Assembly (NCBI RefSeq): GCF_023343835.1
Contig: NC_064435.1
Span: forward strand, 82,780,134-82,844,133
Reading direction: 5' to 3'
Length of the DNA: 64,000 nucleotides
Origin: Lagopus muta
Taxonomy: Eukaryota > Chordata > Aves > Galliformes > Phasianidae
Shown: positions 51,331-62,059 of the stretch, in pieces
Layout of the letters: each line of letters opens with the position of its first letter
Numbering within the stretch: the stretch's first letter is position 1
Position numbers and translations under genes: made by a program
Notes under the pieces: model-generated
Told to the model about the DNA's origin: nothing
The model's input: the letters and a program-made list of their open reading frames with translations, nothing else
Databases searched by the model: none

Positions 51331-52547
51331 CTTCAGCATCCAGCCAAGAAATAATAAAAAAAAAAATCAATAATTAAGCAGCCCTGGCATGTAAAATTTT
51401 GTAAATGGATGTCTTAAAGGAAATTACTTTTGCTGTACCACCTGCAAGTTGCAGCTGCACAGAAAATTTGTAAACATGAAACATCCCTGTCACCCCTCAC
51501 ATTTACAGATATTTTTATGATGAGAAACAGCAGCCTGTTTTTGTGCCCTCTTCTTCTGGATAGTGGATATGAAGAAAGCCTTTCACACACAGAATGAGCC
51601 AAAGGTACTGTGCTACACTGGCTCTCTGACCAGCATTTTTTTTCCTATGCTCAGAGCATCCCAGATGATACATTTAACACACACACCTAATGCAGTGAGC
51701 ACTTCTCAACTTGCTCAGGACACAAATACTGAAGTCTTGCTATCTCCGAGTGCTCCTTAACAACAGAAAACTAATTCAGTCTTGCAATGTACTGCTGGCT
51801 CATTACTCTGAAGAATTTCTTTAACCATTTAGACTTTGATAGTTTAAAGGAAAATTCCTCATTAGGATTCCAGGCAGTAATTAGTTGTTCAAAGACCACA
51901 CTGCTAACTAAGTGTACTACTGTAATTCTTTCTTACCATTTTTAACCTTGCTTGAAAAACATTGTCTATGTTTGGAATTCTTTCAAATCAGTGCACAGTA
52001 TTTCCTATTTATGTAATTCAGGTTAGAAGCTTTCTAGATGACATAGCAAATATTGGAACAGGTTTAGAGACATCTGGAGAGGGGATTTTCAGGAACCGGA
52101 ATTTCTTTAATGAGGGCTAAAAACATCTGGAAAGGACAAACTTGGGTCCGCTCACAAAGGGCTTCCTATGACCTCAAGCAGGCTGGAACTAACTTTCCAG
52201 AAGCTGAAGCTACTGAAAAATGCAGTGCACGGACTAGGACACACGTTGCAGCAAGAGGCACTTTTGCATACCATGGTTTGGGAGAGCACTGGCTATGTGC
52301 CATCCTACAAGCTTTGCAAGGCGTGCTTGCAAATTTATTTTATAATTAACTCAAAGACAATTAACAATGCTTACCCGGGTCCTGCAGCGCAAAAACTAAA
52401 GTTTTTTCCTCTGATTACAGGGACCACGTGTCATAAAATGCTGGATAAATGTATAGGTTGTGCCCCTGCCAGAATGTTAGTAATGAGCAACATGCAGAGT
52501 TACCAACAGCGCTTTGGTTCTCACCCAGTGCCATTACATTAGAAGCA

Positions 52548-52635
52548 AGAACATCCTGAGCTGGAACAGCCCCACAAGGATCACTGAGGCTAACTCCCAG
52601 CTTCACACAGGACTGCCCAAAATTCAAACTGTATG
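52548..52635 (-). repeat. Short CR1 LINE fragment
   Basis: AACATCCTGAGCTGGAACAG, then CCCCACAAGGATCACTGAGG and TTCACACAGGACTGCCCAAA resemble the CR1 3' region in reverse orientation. Only about 90 diverged bases are present. Confidence 0.65.
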
Positions 52636-54260
52636 TTAAACATGACATCTGTTTAAAAATAAATACATAGATAAAAGCAAAACAATGATATGCAGAGGCA
52701 GGTCTCCCTGTATCCACCCAGTGACTCACTGGGGAAGAAGACTGAAATACAAGGCTTATTTATTAGATTAAAAGCTTCATTTTAAAGTACAGCGTTATCC
52801 ATTATTCACTGTAATTTTCTTGAAAGATTATACAGAGGGGTATGATCATTCAAAGGGGTCAGCTTTTTCTTCATTATCTCTAAAATTATATTAAAAATAT
52901 ATCTGAAAGTTCAGATTTAACCCTAATGAAGTGTTTCGGAAGGCACTCTGATACCTCTACAAGAATCCTAAATCAGGAAGCACAAATCCAAGCCCTGAAT
53001 TTTCAAAGGCAAAGTTGCCAGGACTTCTGCAAAACTTTCTTCATTGCCACTTGGATTACAGGGCTCTTCCTGAACACAAGGGATGCCTTCCAAACCTCTG
53101 CACTCCTGGGACATTTCTCTAGATTTCAAGCAGATTTTAGTTCCTTCTTCAGAAACTTCAAGAATGGTGGGACTCTGGCTTAAGTAAACAGACACAAAAC
53201 ACAATTTATGATGGCTCTTACTCCAATGCAGTCTAATTAATGGAATACAAGGCAGCAAAAGTCTGCAGTGGATACATGTTTTTCTTTCTCCTTCTTTCTA
53301 CACACAAGACTGTCCTATTTCAGACTAACACAGTAGGTAACTGCGTGCCCAGTTAACTCATACAGACTTAGTAGAGACTTAACAAAGCAAGACAACATTC
53401 TGAGTAACATAAAACACTCTATGGTGGTGATGTAGCAAATAAGCTCAGCGTTATCTTGAAGAAATGTGTTTCTACTTTGCTCACAACTATACAGAAAATT
53501 GCCACCTAGAAAACTGCAAAGGCGTGCAGTTTAGTGCACTTCTCAGAATTGGAAGTTACCTACACACACTGTATCGCATTTCTGTGGGTTGAAAGAAATC
53601 TCTATTATAAAGCTCCCTTTGTGTTCACTTCCCCCAAACAGATTTAAAGCCCTTCCGACTTCTCCTTTCCCTTTTAAATGTCTGATATTTGGAATTTCTG
53701 AAGAATCTTACGAGAGAGCTACTGATGAAAGCTAGTTACACTCCTCATTCACATTCTGCTGAAACAGCTGCACCTGCATCTTCCTTGAGATTATGCCAGA
53801 TCTTGTCCAACATAACATAAGCTGTAATCACTGCACTGAGTGCTCAGTATCTCTGATCCTTTGAGAAGTTAGTGTGCTTGTACACAAGTCAAGCAAGTGG
53901 CACATTTACAAGTACACGGTACAATAATTCTGTTCACAACAATTCCACTGCAGTCCCCTTTTCAAAAGTATAAAAGAATAAATAAAAAAAGTAAAAAATG
54001 ATGGCACAATCTCTATCAATAAAGTTATTTTCCAAACCAATTCAGAAAATCAGAGCCACTACGCCAGGCAGCAGGGTTAAGAATGTAACTTTTGCAGGTT
54101 TGCATCTCTGACAGCCTAATTTAATTTCTAATATATTTTAGCTAGAACACACAGCTACCACGATCAACACTGTTCAAACAAGCATATCTTACATAAATCA
54201 CTTTAAGAGTGATATATTATGAGATTTTTGAAGAGTAATGGAGCAAAATGCTCCTGATAG

Positions 54261-54346
54261 TCTTTTTTTCTTTCCTTCTTTCCTCCTTCCTTCCTTCCTT
54301 TCTTTCTCTGTTTCTTTCTTTCTTTCTCCCCCCCCTTTTTTTTTTT
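54261..54346 (+). repeat. Polypyrimidine (CT-rich) tract
   Basis: About 86 bases with a single purine (G at 54310): CTTT/CCTT units, then C8 and a run of T. Long homopurine-homopyrimidine tracts can form triplex DNA and are length-variable. Confidence 0.85.
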
Positions 54347-55954
54347 AATTTAAAAGCATGTGGTTTCATTCACTGAATATCTCATACTTACACAACATAG
54401 TGAACTGCAATGGAACAAGAGTATTTACACACTCCACTTCATGCATTGACAGGCTTCAAACCTTCCTTGTCAGGCTTGCACTGACACCTGCTGGAGAATA
54501 TTTGTAAATCAAAATCCAAAGCCCTCAGACACAGGAAGCTTTTCAGCTCAGGAGGGAACATCGGTTCATTATTTGGCTTATTTACAATTTAATTTGACTA
54601 CTGAGAAGAGCCATGGTTTTCAAGAAAAAAAAAAAACTTAGAAAGCCATAAATTAAAATATCACAAGATGTGCCAACTGTCATGATGGAATTTATCCTCA
54701 AGAAGTATTTCTTACCTTTGATTAGCATAGAAAGAATCTGAATAAGAGCAGGTAAGTCAGCTCTCTCCCTCCCTTAAAATATGTGAGAGGCTTTGAATAT
54801 AAAACATTCCAAGGAGAACCATCTTTAGATTTATTTAAACACTGAGGATGCATTCCAGCTCCTGGAATCCTGTGCAAATTTGTAACAAGTTTGAAAAGAG
54901 TTAAAGCTATCTTCAACACTTTTAAACCTGCTCTTCAATTTAATCATGTAAATATTGCAAGTTTAAGTGAAAACACCTTCATGCACCAGTGACACAAAAC
55001 AACTTTCAAACCATTCCTTTTTGTGTTTCTATTTCTTCCAAATGGTAGAGACTACTGAATAAGTATTTGAACTTTACCAAGTCCCATTGTATTGCACAGT
55101 TGTGTCCACTCTCACTCTGCTAGAAAATGCTCAGATATGTTCTGTTTCCAACATTAACATTTAGAAGCTTTTACAAAGAATCTGTAGCACAAATCCCAGA
55201 AGTTTTTGGAAATACTTCTTTATTTTCCAGTGGACATTCAACTTGCAACTTGTACCATTGCTTAAGAGCCCTCAAATTGACAAAGTTCTAAAAGGTACAG
55301 CTCCAGTGCAGTTAATTAGGAATTGAAGTTGTAATAAAAACGATCAGTGCAAAAATAAAATGAATTCAGTATACAGTTAAATGCATTCTGTTATAAAGAT
55401 ATTTGGACTTTGAGCACAGTTAAGGAATCTGGTAAGAGAGAAGCCTTTTTGAGATTGTTCTTAAAACAAAGGAAAACAATTCCGCACCCAATTCTAAAGA
55501 CAGGCAGGGGCTTTTTAAATAGAGGAGCTTAATTATGACAATGATAAGCAGGTGCATAAGCTGAGAAATATCACAGAGATCACTTTCTGCTCAAACAAAA
55601 AGGAAACCTCTCTGTTTTTCAGGTGGGAGATACCTGTGAGACATCTGTGTTTTTCCCATCCGTAACAGAGAATTAACATTCCAGCACACCCCACTGTCGA
55701 CAAGTTCTCTCTTCAGTCCAGATGCACGATGATGATTGATGAATCTGTCGTGCCTACAGTAGTGGGCAGAGCTGCTTGGCAGGAATTCAGTGTTATTGAA
55801 AGAAATCTCAAATACTTATTCCATCTCCTCTGCTAACTTTAATCATGCTATCAACGCGCTGCCAGGAATGGAGCCTTGACACTGAGCCATAAAATTATAC
55901 AAGCAACCATTGTTGGCATATTACCATTGCAATACAGGTAAAGGGTAAATTCTG

Positions 55955-55960
55955 TTTATT
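55955..55960 (-). terminator. BLOC1S5: Candidate polyadenylation signal of BLOC1S5
   Basis: TTTATT on plus is AATAAA on the gene strand, 1.1 kb after the stop. A nearer ATTAAA lies at about 56973-56978. Which is used cannot be told from sequence. Confidence 0.25.
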
Positions 55961-57072
55961 TTTACCTATTTCCATTCTATATTGGACACCAGTTAAATTA
56001 CGGAAAGATATTTCCTGTGTTACCGGTTAGCTTGCAGCAAATTTCATTAAAGTACTATGTCTCATTTTGCTTAGTTAATGAGCTGATTATGTTAACTTCT
56101 TCAGTTACACTGCTGTTAAATGCAAGTTTTAAATAAAGGAAAGCAGTGAAGGAGCTTCACATGCTCCCCATGAGTAAAAGTTAGTAAGGAAAAAGATCAG
56201 GACTACAAGCATTTTACCACTAACCTGCTCACGTTTGCTAGGCTGAAAAACAAACAAAAATCTTTTCTCAATTGCTTTATAAAGTTCTCAAAATTTTATC
56301 TTAAGTAAACAAACAGCATGTCAAATATTTAAGGTAGATACTGTATTAGCTAAAAAGCTAACACAATGATATGTTCCTTGTGATTAGTACTGAGCTTGTT
56401 TTGGCTTTGCTTAGAACAGTAGAGTTGATAAGAGGTCTGAAATATTTACAGGGACAGAAGATCTCTTGTTCAAGCTCATTTACCATTTCTATGTTAGCAG
56501 AAACCATTTAAATCTCAATTCCACTTCAAAATACTGACCACAGAAAACATGAGTTGGAATTGTAACTGAATTTAGAACTGTGCTGAGATCTTTCACCACT
56601 GAAATTTCAAAGTTTATACTTTAAAACAAGTTGGTTTTCCTGAAATCTATAAAAAGAATTTACAGTTTTCCCAGTGAATTCTCAGCTAACAGTGGATGGA
56701 ACCTACTACACCTACTTTTTGGGAAAGGGCTGTGGCTGCACAGCAGTACAGTTAACATTACATTAGGCTCTATTTTCCCAAATGATATGATACACTATGC
56801 AAATTGAAGAGAATTCCAATTTGCAACTCCCTGAGCTGATGTAGTCACACAATGTAATTTCCAGTTCCACCTTCCAAATTCTGGCATTCCACCTGCCCTT
56901 AACAAAGATAGGCACTTAAGTTGAAAGTATGCAAAACTTTTCTTCCCGTACCAAACGTGTGGAGGAGATTCTCCTTTAATCTTACTTGGTTCAGCTTTCT
57001 GAAAGAATCTCAACTTAATTCAGAAGCAATTGAATATTGGCACAAAACCAGCAATACAAGAACAGAAAGGTC

Positions 57073-57252
57073 TCAGAAAGAAACATATTTGGCCAGTTCC
57101 TTCTCCATCTCAGAATACTGCTCTCTGAGGCGCTCCATAGCTTTTCTGTGCTCTTCATCCACCTCTTCTCTCTTGTTCTGTTGTTCTTTTAGGAATGTCT
57201 CCTGCTGAGCGCCGCGCTTCTCTTCACCGGCCATGAGCTTGTCGGCCTGAAT
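57073..57252 (-). CDS. BLOC1S5: BLOC1S5 terminal coding exon
   Basis: Sixty codons including TGA (complement of 57073-57075), after the acceptor TTCTCCTCAG. The frame is also open for a few codons upstream of the acceptor (an ATG at 57285), but that part is intronic, because the splice site and homology begin at IQADKL. Confidence 0.95.
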   Translation of the reverse strand: MQADKLMAGEEKRGAQQETFLKEQQNKREEVDEEHRKAMERLREQYSEMEKELAKYVSF

Positions 57253-60200
57253 CTGAGGAGAAAGATGGGAAGTTTGAGCAGCCATTTCCAGATGAATACA
57301 TGGGATTTAAAGGAGGTCATGAGATCTAATCTTAAAGCATCAGAGGAACTGGGCTTTCACCACAGTGGAGGAATTAGAAAACAAACAAAAAACCAAACCA
57401 ACAAATCATACAAATAAGTGAAACAAAAATCATAAAGCACAGAATGCTAAAATGTTTATGAGACTTTTAATTATAGCAACAATGATACCTTTCCTGCAGC
57501 CTGGTGAAAACTAACTAAGTGGAAAGACACTTTAAAGTCACTAGCTGATTTCTGTCAGTCTCCAACCTTTTACTTACTGCGTTTACACCTCTGACTACTG
57601 ACAAAGTTGTAAGTAGTGTAAGCAGCTGATACCAAACCAGGTTACCTCACAAAGACTTTCTTTTAAGACAAATACCCATCTTGGAAGCATATTTTTACCT
57701 CCTTCAGTACAAACAGTCCACCACCACCCCATTCACACCACAAGAAGCTGCCTTCTGGGTTCACTCAGAGGTTCCCTGTTGTGAAAGTGCTTCTATCTTA
57801 GAAACCAAAAGAGAAACAATACAAAACTAGCTGCACTTCATTTCTACTAAGTGATCTTAACAAACTACAAGTCCTTATCTAGTACGGTGAGTATAGGGAT
57901 GTCTCTGCTGCGCATGGTATGGACTAAAAATGCACTAGGAATTTTACATAGCTGATTCTAGGAAAATAAAAATATCAGGCCCACTATGTTTCATATTGGC
58001 AAGTAACAAAATAAAATGTCAGAAAGTTACTACAGTCATTATTTAGCTACATGTACATCAAAACAGACTAACAGATTCACATCGGTGTTTGAGATGTGAG
58101 TTTTTGTCAAATGTGTGTCAATAAAAGAATGATTCTACGTTTCACAACAAATTTATGGTGGTTAATAAAAGCATATATGAATTATGACAGCCAATCCTTC
58201 AACATACTGCTCCTCTTTTCTTTTTTTATTTACTAGTTTCCTCTCAAATGTCTCATCTGTCTCTGCTGAGTACGTCACACAATCAATTTGTAGCTTACAT
58301 ATTGATGGATTGGCAAAACACTTGTTTTCTAGAAAACAATACAGACAGAATTTGATAATGTGCCTGGCAAATTAATTTTGAAGGTGATTTCATAAAGGGA
58401 GAAGAAAATACCATCTTCATTTAAGTTAACACAACTTCAGGTACTTTTTCATCAATTTGATACCCAGGCAGTTTTCTGTCTTTGTATTACATTTCTCACA
58501 CCAAATTCTGATTACTCAAAACTGAAGAAATAATCTAAATTTAAATATTAACATAAATAGATGCTATCTCCATAAGCTGCAGGATCCCCAGGTGTGATGC
58601 ATTAACTCAATGCACATCTAAACTCGTGCTAAGTAGAAAAGAACAAGAAAATTACAGTGAGCATCACATAAGGGGTACAAGCCTTGAAATACATATCATT
58701 CTTTTGCTAAAGAGGGAATGAAAAAGAAAACAAAATTAAGGCCCTAGTATCTCCTGCACTTTGCTAATGTATGACAACAGTAAGAAGAATGGCGGGTCTC
58801 TGGAGATTTGTATCATCTCAGAGATACTGACACATATATTTCCAAGAATTCTTTCATGAGTTAGAAATGACATTTCATCGTGACTAAAATAATTGCTAAC
58901 AATTCATACTCCAGCTTCTGCATGTTGTCACCAATTGTGGACTCAGCAAATGTTTAATAGAATTCTGAGCAGCCTCCAACATTTACTGGCCTTACTGCCA
59001 TAGGCTTAAGAGGAAAGAAAAATTCACTCCTAATACAATAAATACATTCCAGTGAGTTATCATTCTTTCACATCTGTGTACATGAGGTAAAGATGCCAGT
59101 CACACAAAGAGTAGTCTGTGTTTCGAGGTGTTGGAATTGTGTGATTTTACTTTCAGTACCATTTTACTTACAAAATCTAATTCACATATCCCAGCTCACA
59201 GGACCGGCTCGGTATTACAGAGCTGCAGAATATTTCAGCTTTAATTTCTATGGTTTCCTTAACTAGGAGGAAGTTTTGCACACAGAGGGTGGTGAAGCAC
59301 TGGAACAGGTTGCCCAAGGAGGCTGTGGATGCCCCATCCCTGGAGGCATTCAAGGCCAGGCTGGATGTGGCTCTGGGCAGCCTGGTCTGCTGGTTGGCAA
59401 TGTTGCAATGTAGCAGGGGGGTTGAAACTAGATGGTCTTTGAGGTCCTTTTCAACACAGGCCATTCTATCATTCCATGGTATGACTCCATGGTATGACTC
59501 CATGGTATGACTCCATGGTATGACTCCATGGTATGACTCCATGGTATGACTCCATGGTATGACTCCATGGTATGACTCCATGGTATGACTCCATGGTATG
59601 ACTCCATGGTATGACTCCATGGTATGACTCCATGAAAGTGCTGGGCAGCTTCTAGCAAATGCCTGCATCCTTCCAAATAGGATTACTGAAATATATAAAA
59701 GAATACAGTACCCTAAAAAGTGTTTACAGCGTTTCTTGAATTCTTTTCTGGTTTCCCTTTGAAGCCTCACACAGCTTGAACTACTCGCTAAATAATACTG
59801 ATATGAGCAGAAGAATACCCAACAAGACAGAGGATTCCATGAATGCTTCTCTGAGTGACACTCCTGTAATCACAGATTATTTAACACCTTAAGTGAGAAC
59901 ATAGTAGGGAAAATCATCAGCATCCTTCTGTCACTTAATTGATACTATTAACAGAAAGGAGTTGTAAAAAAGATAACAAATAAAGGAAACCTTCAAATTC
60001 ATTCCATTCTAAACTGCCTTTTTTCTTTTCCAAACCAAATTATTTCAGAAAGAAAAGTAAGGAGAAAATATTTATCCTTGAATGGTTGAATTGCAGTGAC
60101 AACTTATCAATAATTCAAAAAGATTCCTACCTGTTACTACCCACATTTGGAAAGTCTCAAAGCCAAAACGTCTTACTATACAAGCTGAAAGAAATATTAC

Positions 60201-61316
60201 ATATCCTGAATAGCTATTAGCATTGCTCCAGCGCATATAAATTTTTTGAATGGAAAAAGAGCCAATATTCTCAAGAAGAATAGTTTCCATTCTCACTAAA
60301 TGAGTTCATTTTATAAGTCATAAAACTTCTTCGCAAACGTTTACTTCAAACAAGCAGTAGCAGAACTACAAGATGAATTTCCTACTTCAGCCTTCTACCA
60401 ATATCTACAGTAGTGCTGGACACAAGCAAACTCTGTCAGGGCTGAGCAGTGCGCTATTCACACAGTGCTGGTATTCAACTGCAACTGGGCTGCCCATCTT
60501 CATTGATTACAAAAAGGAAAGAAAAACACGGCTATCGGCTTACATAAATCAATGCACAGCCTATTTTGTGTGATGGCCACAGAAATGTCTTCAGTTTGCC
60601 TAAACTACTACCTGATTATAAATAAAACCGCCAGGAGAAAGATAACATTGAAATACAATCATGAAGGACTAATGGGAAAACATGAAACTAATTTCTTGTA
60701 TAATTTTCCAAATTTTAGATTCGGAGCACATGTATTTCAAATGAGCAAAGTGTAGCCAGCTGAAAAGATTCCAATGATTCGCATGTTCCTATAATATAGC
60801 CCTTCATTAAACAACCCATCCACAAGTGAAAAAAAATCCACGCTTCCTTTTCAGCAAGCAATACATATAATATACTCAATGTTCTCAGCTAACTAGGAAA
60901 GATTTACATTTCCATTCTGCTAGGTTAGTAGGTGTTTTTTGTTCCACAGAAAATAACTTTTCTTATTTAAGCTTTTCCTCTATGTGACAAATATTATAGT
61001 CTGAGCAAGGAGGGGAAATAAAGCAAAGGAAATAAATGAAAAAAGAAATATGTTTCCACACATTAGGAGATTGTGATCCATTCAGATTAGCCCTAAAACA
61101 TACACACTGTTTTATGAATTCTATAATTGCAAAAATCACTTCAAAACTTTTAGTGTAAGTACATAGGATATAGAATAGTTTTTAAGATTTGCTATAGTGA
61201 AGGCAGGTGGACTTTTCCTTAAATCACATTACAGAAATCCATCTATCCATCCTTTACCTTCCTCCGTTCGTGCTCCTTCTCTTGTAGTTTGTGGATCATG
61301 TCATTGGCAGCTTGCA
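57073..61316 (-). CDS. BLOC1S5: BLOC1S5 (Muted), BLOC-1 subunit 5: last two coding exons, gene partial
   Basis: The exons 61258-61316 and 57073-57252 join in phase 0 to give QAANDMIHKLQEKEHERRK, then IQADKLMAGEEKRGAQQE and onward to EVDEEHRKAMERLREQYSEM and KELAKYVSF plus TGA. This closely matches the C-terminus of human Muted as I know it (VDEEHRKAMERLKEQY). It is highly charged and heptad-like, consistent with the coiled-coil fold of BLOC-1 subunits. BLOC-1 is a cytosolic complex needed for cargo sorting to melanosomes and other lysosome-related organelles. The 79 or so residues here are less than half of the roughly 187-residue human protein. The upstream exons are not visible before 64000. 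Confidence 0.93.
59264..59473 (+). repeat. CR1 LINE 3'-end fragment leading into a minisatellite
   Basis: In plus orientation: CTAGGAGGAAGTTTTGCACA, then GGTGAAGCACTGGAACAGGT, CTGGAGGCATTCAAGGCCAG and the final block GGTCCTTTTCAACACAGGCC followed by ATTCTATCATT. Its terminal repeat is continuous with the tandem array that follows. The copy reads opposite to BLOC1S5. Confidence 0.93.
59474..59634 (+). repeat. Perfect 13-bp minisatellite, 12 copies plus a partial
   Basis: The unit CCATGGTATGACT is repeated twelve times without a mismatch (59474-59629), followed by CCATG. Thirteen is not a multiple of three and no minus-strand frame of the unit contains a stop, so all three minus frames stay open and show the same 13-residue repeat (SYHGVIPWSHTME). 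The apparent proteins are by-products. Confidence 0.97.
61258..61316 (-). CDS. BLOC1S5: BLOC1S5 penultimate coding exon
   Basis: A 59-base exon: two bases completing a Leu/Val-type codon, then QAANDMIHKLQEKEHERRK, bounded by TTATTTCAG and GTAAAG. The matching human segment is QAANDSVCRLQQREQERKK (from memory). It ends in phase 0. Confidence 0.92.
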
Positions 61317-62059
61317 CTGAAATAACAAATTGCAGTAATCAGTCTGCTGTTTTAAATCACAGAGAACCTTGCCCAAAAGAGACTTAAGAGACACAAGGTC
61401 GCTGTGTGCCAAATATTGTATCCCACTGTGTCATTTACCTCCGAGAAAACAAAGAAACCCCAACTGATTTAATCCATACCTACATAAAATGTGCTATACT
61501 GCCAACTGCATGTAGGCATATCACAGATATCAACCCTTGCGTGTTCTAGAAGATGAAATTAGAAAGGCAGCCAAGTCTTCATGTGCCCATATTCCTTAAC
61601 GTTGCAGACAAGCTCGTGCTTGTTACTCAGCGCGTCACAAGAAAAAACTTATAAGTCAATATACAGAAACAGATGACCAAGCACTGTGTTTAAGTTCTTC
61701 ATTTTATTTTCCTCACCAAATGTAAGAATTAGTAAAACAATCTGCACCGAGAACATCTCTATGCTGGACCCAGCCTCTTCTACTGAGACTGTGTCTAGGA
61801 AAACAGTGGAAATAAGGACTGTAACTCCTATGTAGATTTCTCCCCCACTAAAATGGTAAAATAATTAATGCCAAATTAAATTAACTAATTCCTCAAAAGC
61901 AGTCATCTTCCTCACTAACACAGCCTAGTATTGAAAAATACGTTACTCGTTTATCATCAACTTAAAGACATATTAGCTGCTGACTTCTCACTCTAGGAGG
62001 AAGGCTCCTGCTCTCCTAGGACTTGCAGTAACAGAGCAGATTTACTGCCCTTGTAGCTG
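61317..62059 (-). other. BLOC1S5: BLOC1S5 intron sequence upstream of the penultimate exon
   Basis: Non-coding sequence in which I looked for the previous BLOC1S5 exon without success. It contains no recognised repeat before the LINE remnant begins at about 62060. Confidence 0.5.

Larger units (their letters stand above)
28871..55954. other. Intergenic region between TXNDC5 and BLOC1S5
   Basis: About 27 kb lacking any reading frame I can support. It holds seven CR1 fragments, poly(T) and polypyrimidine tracts and a degenerate minisatellite, all listed separately. The longest frames (38024-38452 on plus and 38137-38484 on minus) overlap each other, match no family I know and are of a size expected by chance in this much sequence. 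Unannotated non-coding RNAs or enhancers cannot be excluded from sequence alone. Confidence 0.6.
57253..61257 (-). other. BLOC1S5: BLOC1S5 last intron
   Basis: A 4005-bp intron, AT-rich, containing the CR1 copy and the 13-bp minisatellite at 59264-59634. I see no exon or RNA gene in the rest. Confidence 0.75.

Noticed and set aside
59474..59634. Regular repeats considered as a CRISPR-like array
   Set aside because: The units are contiguous with no spacers and the genome is vertebrate.
59177..59770. 197- and 82-codon minus frames with 13-residue repeats
   Set aside because: They are created by a 13-bp tandem array lacking stops in every minus frame, within an intron and a CR1 copy.
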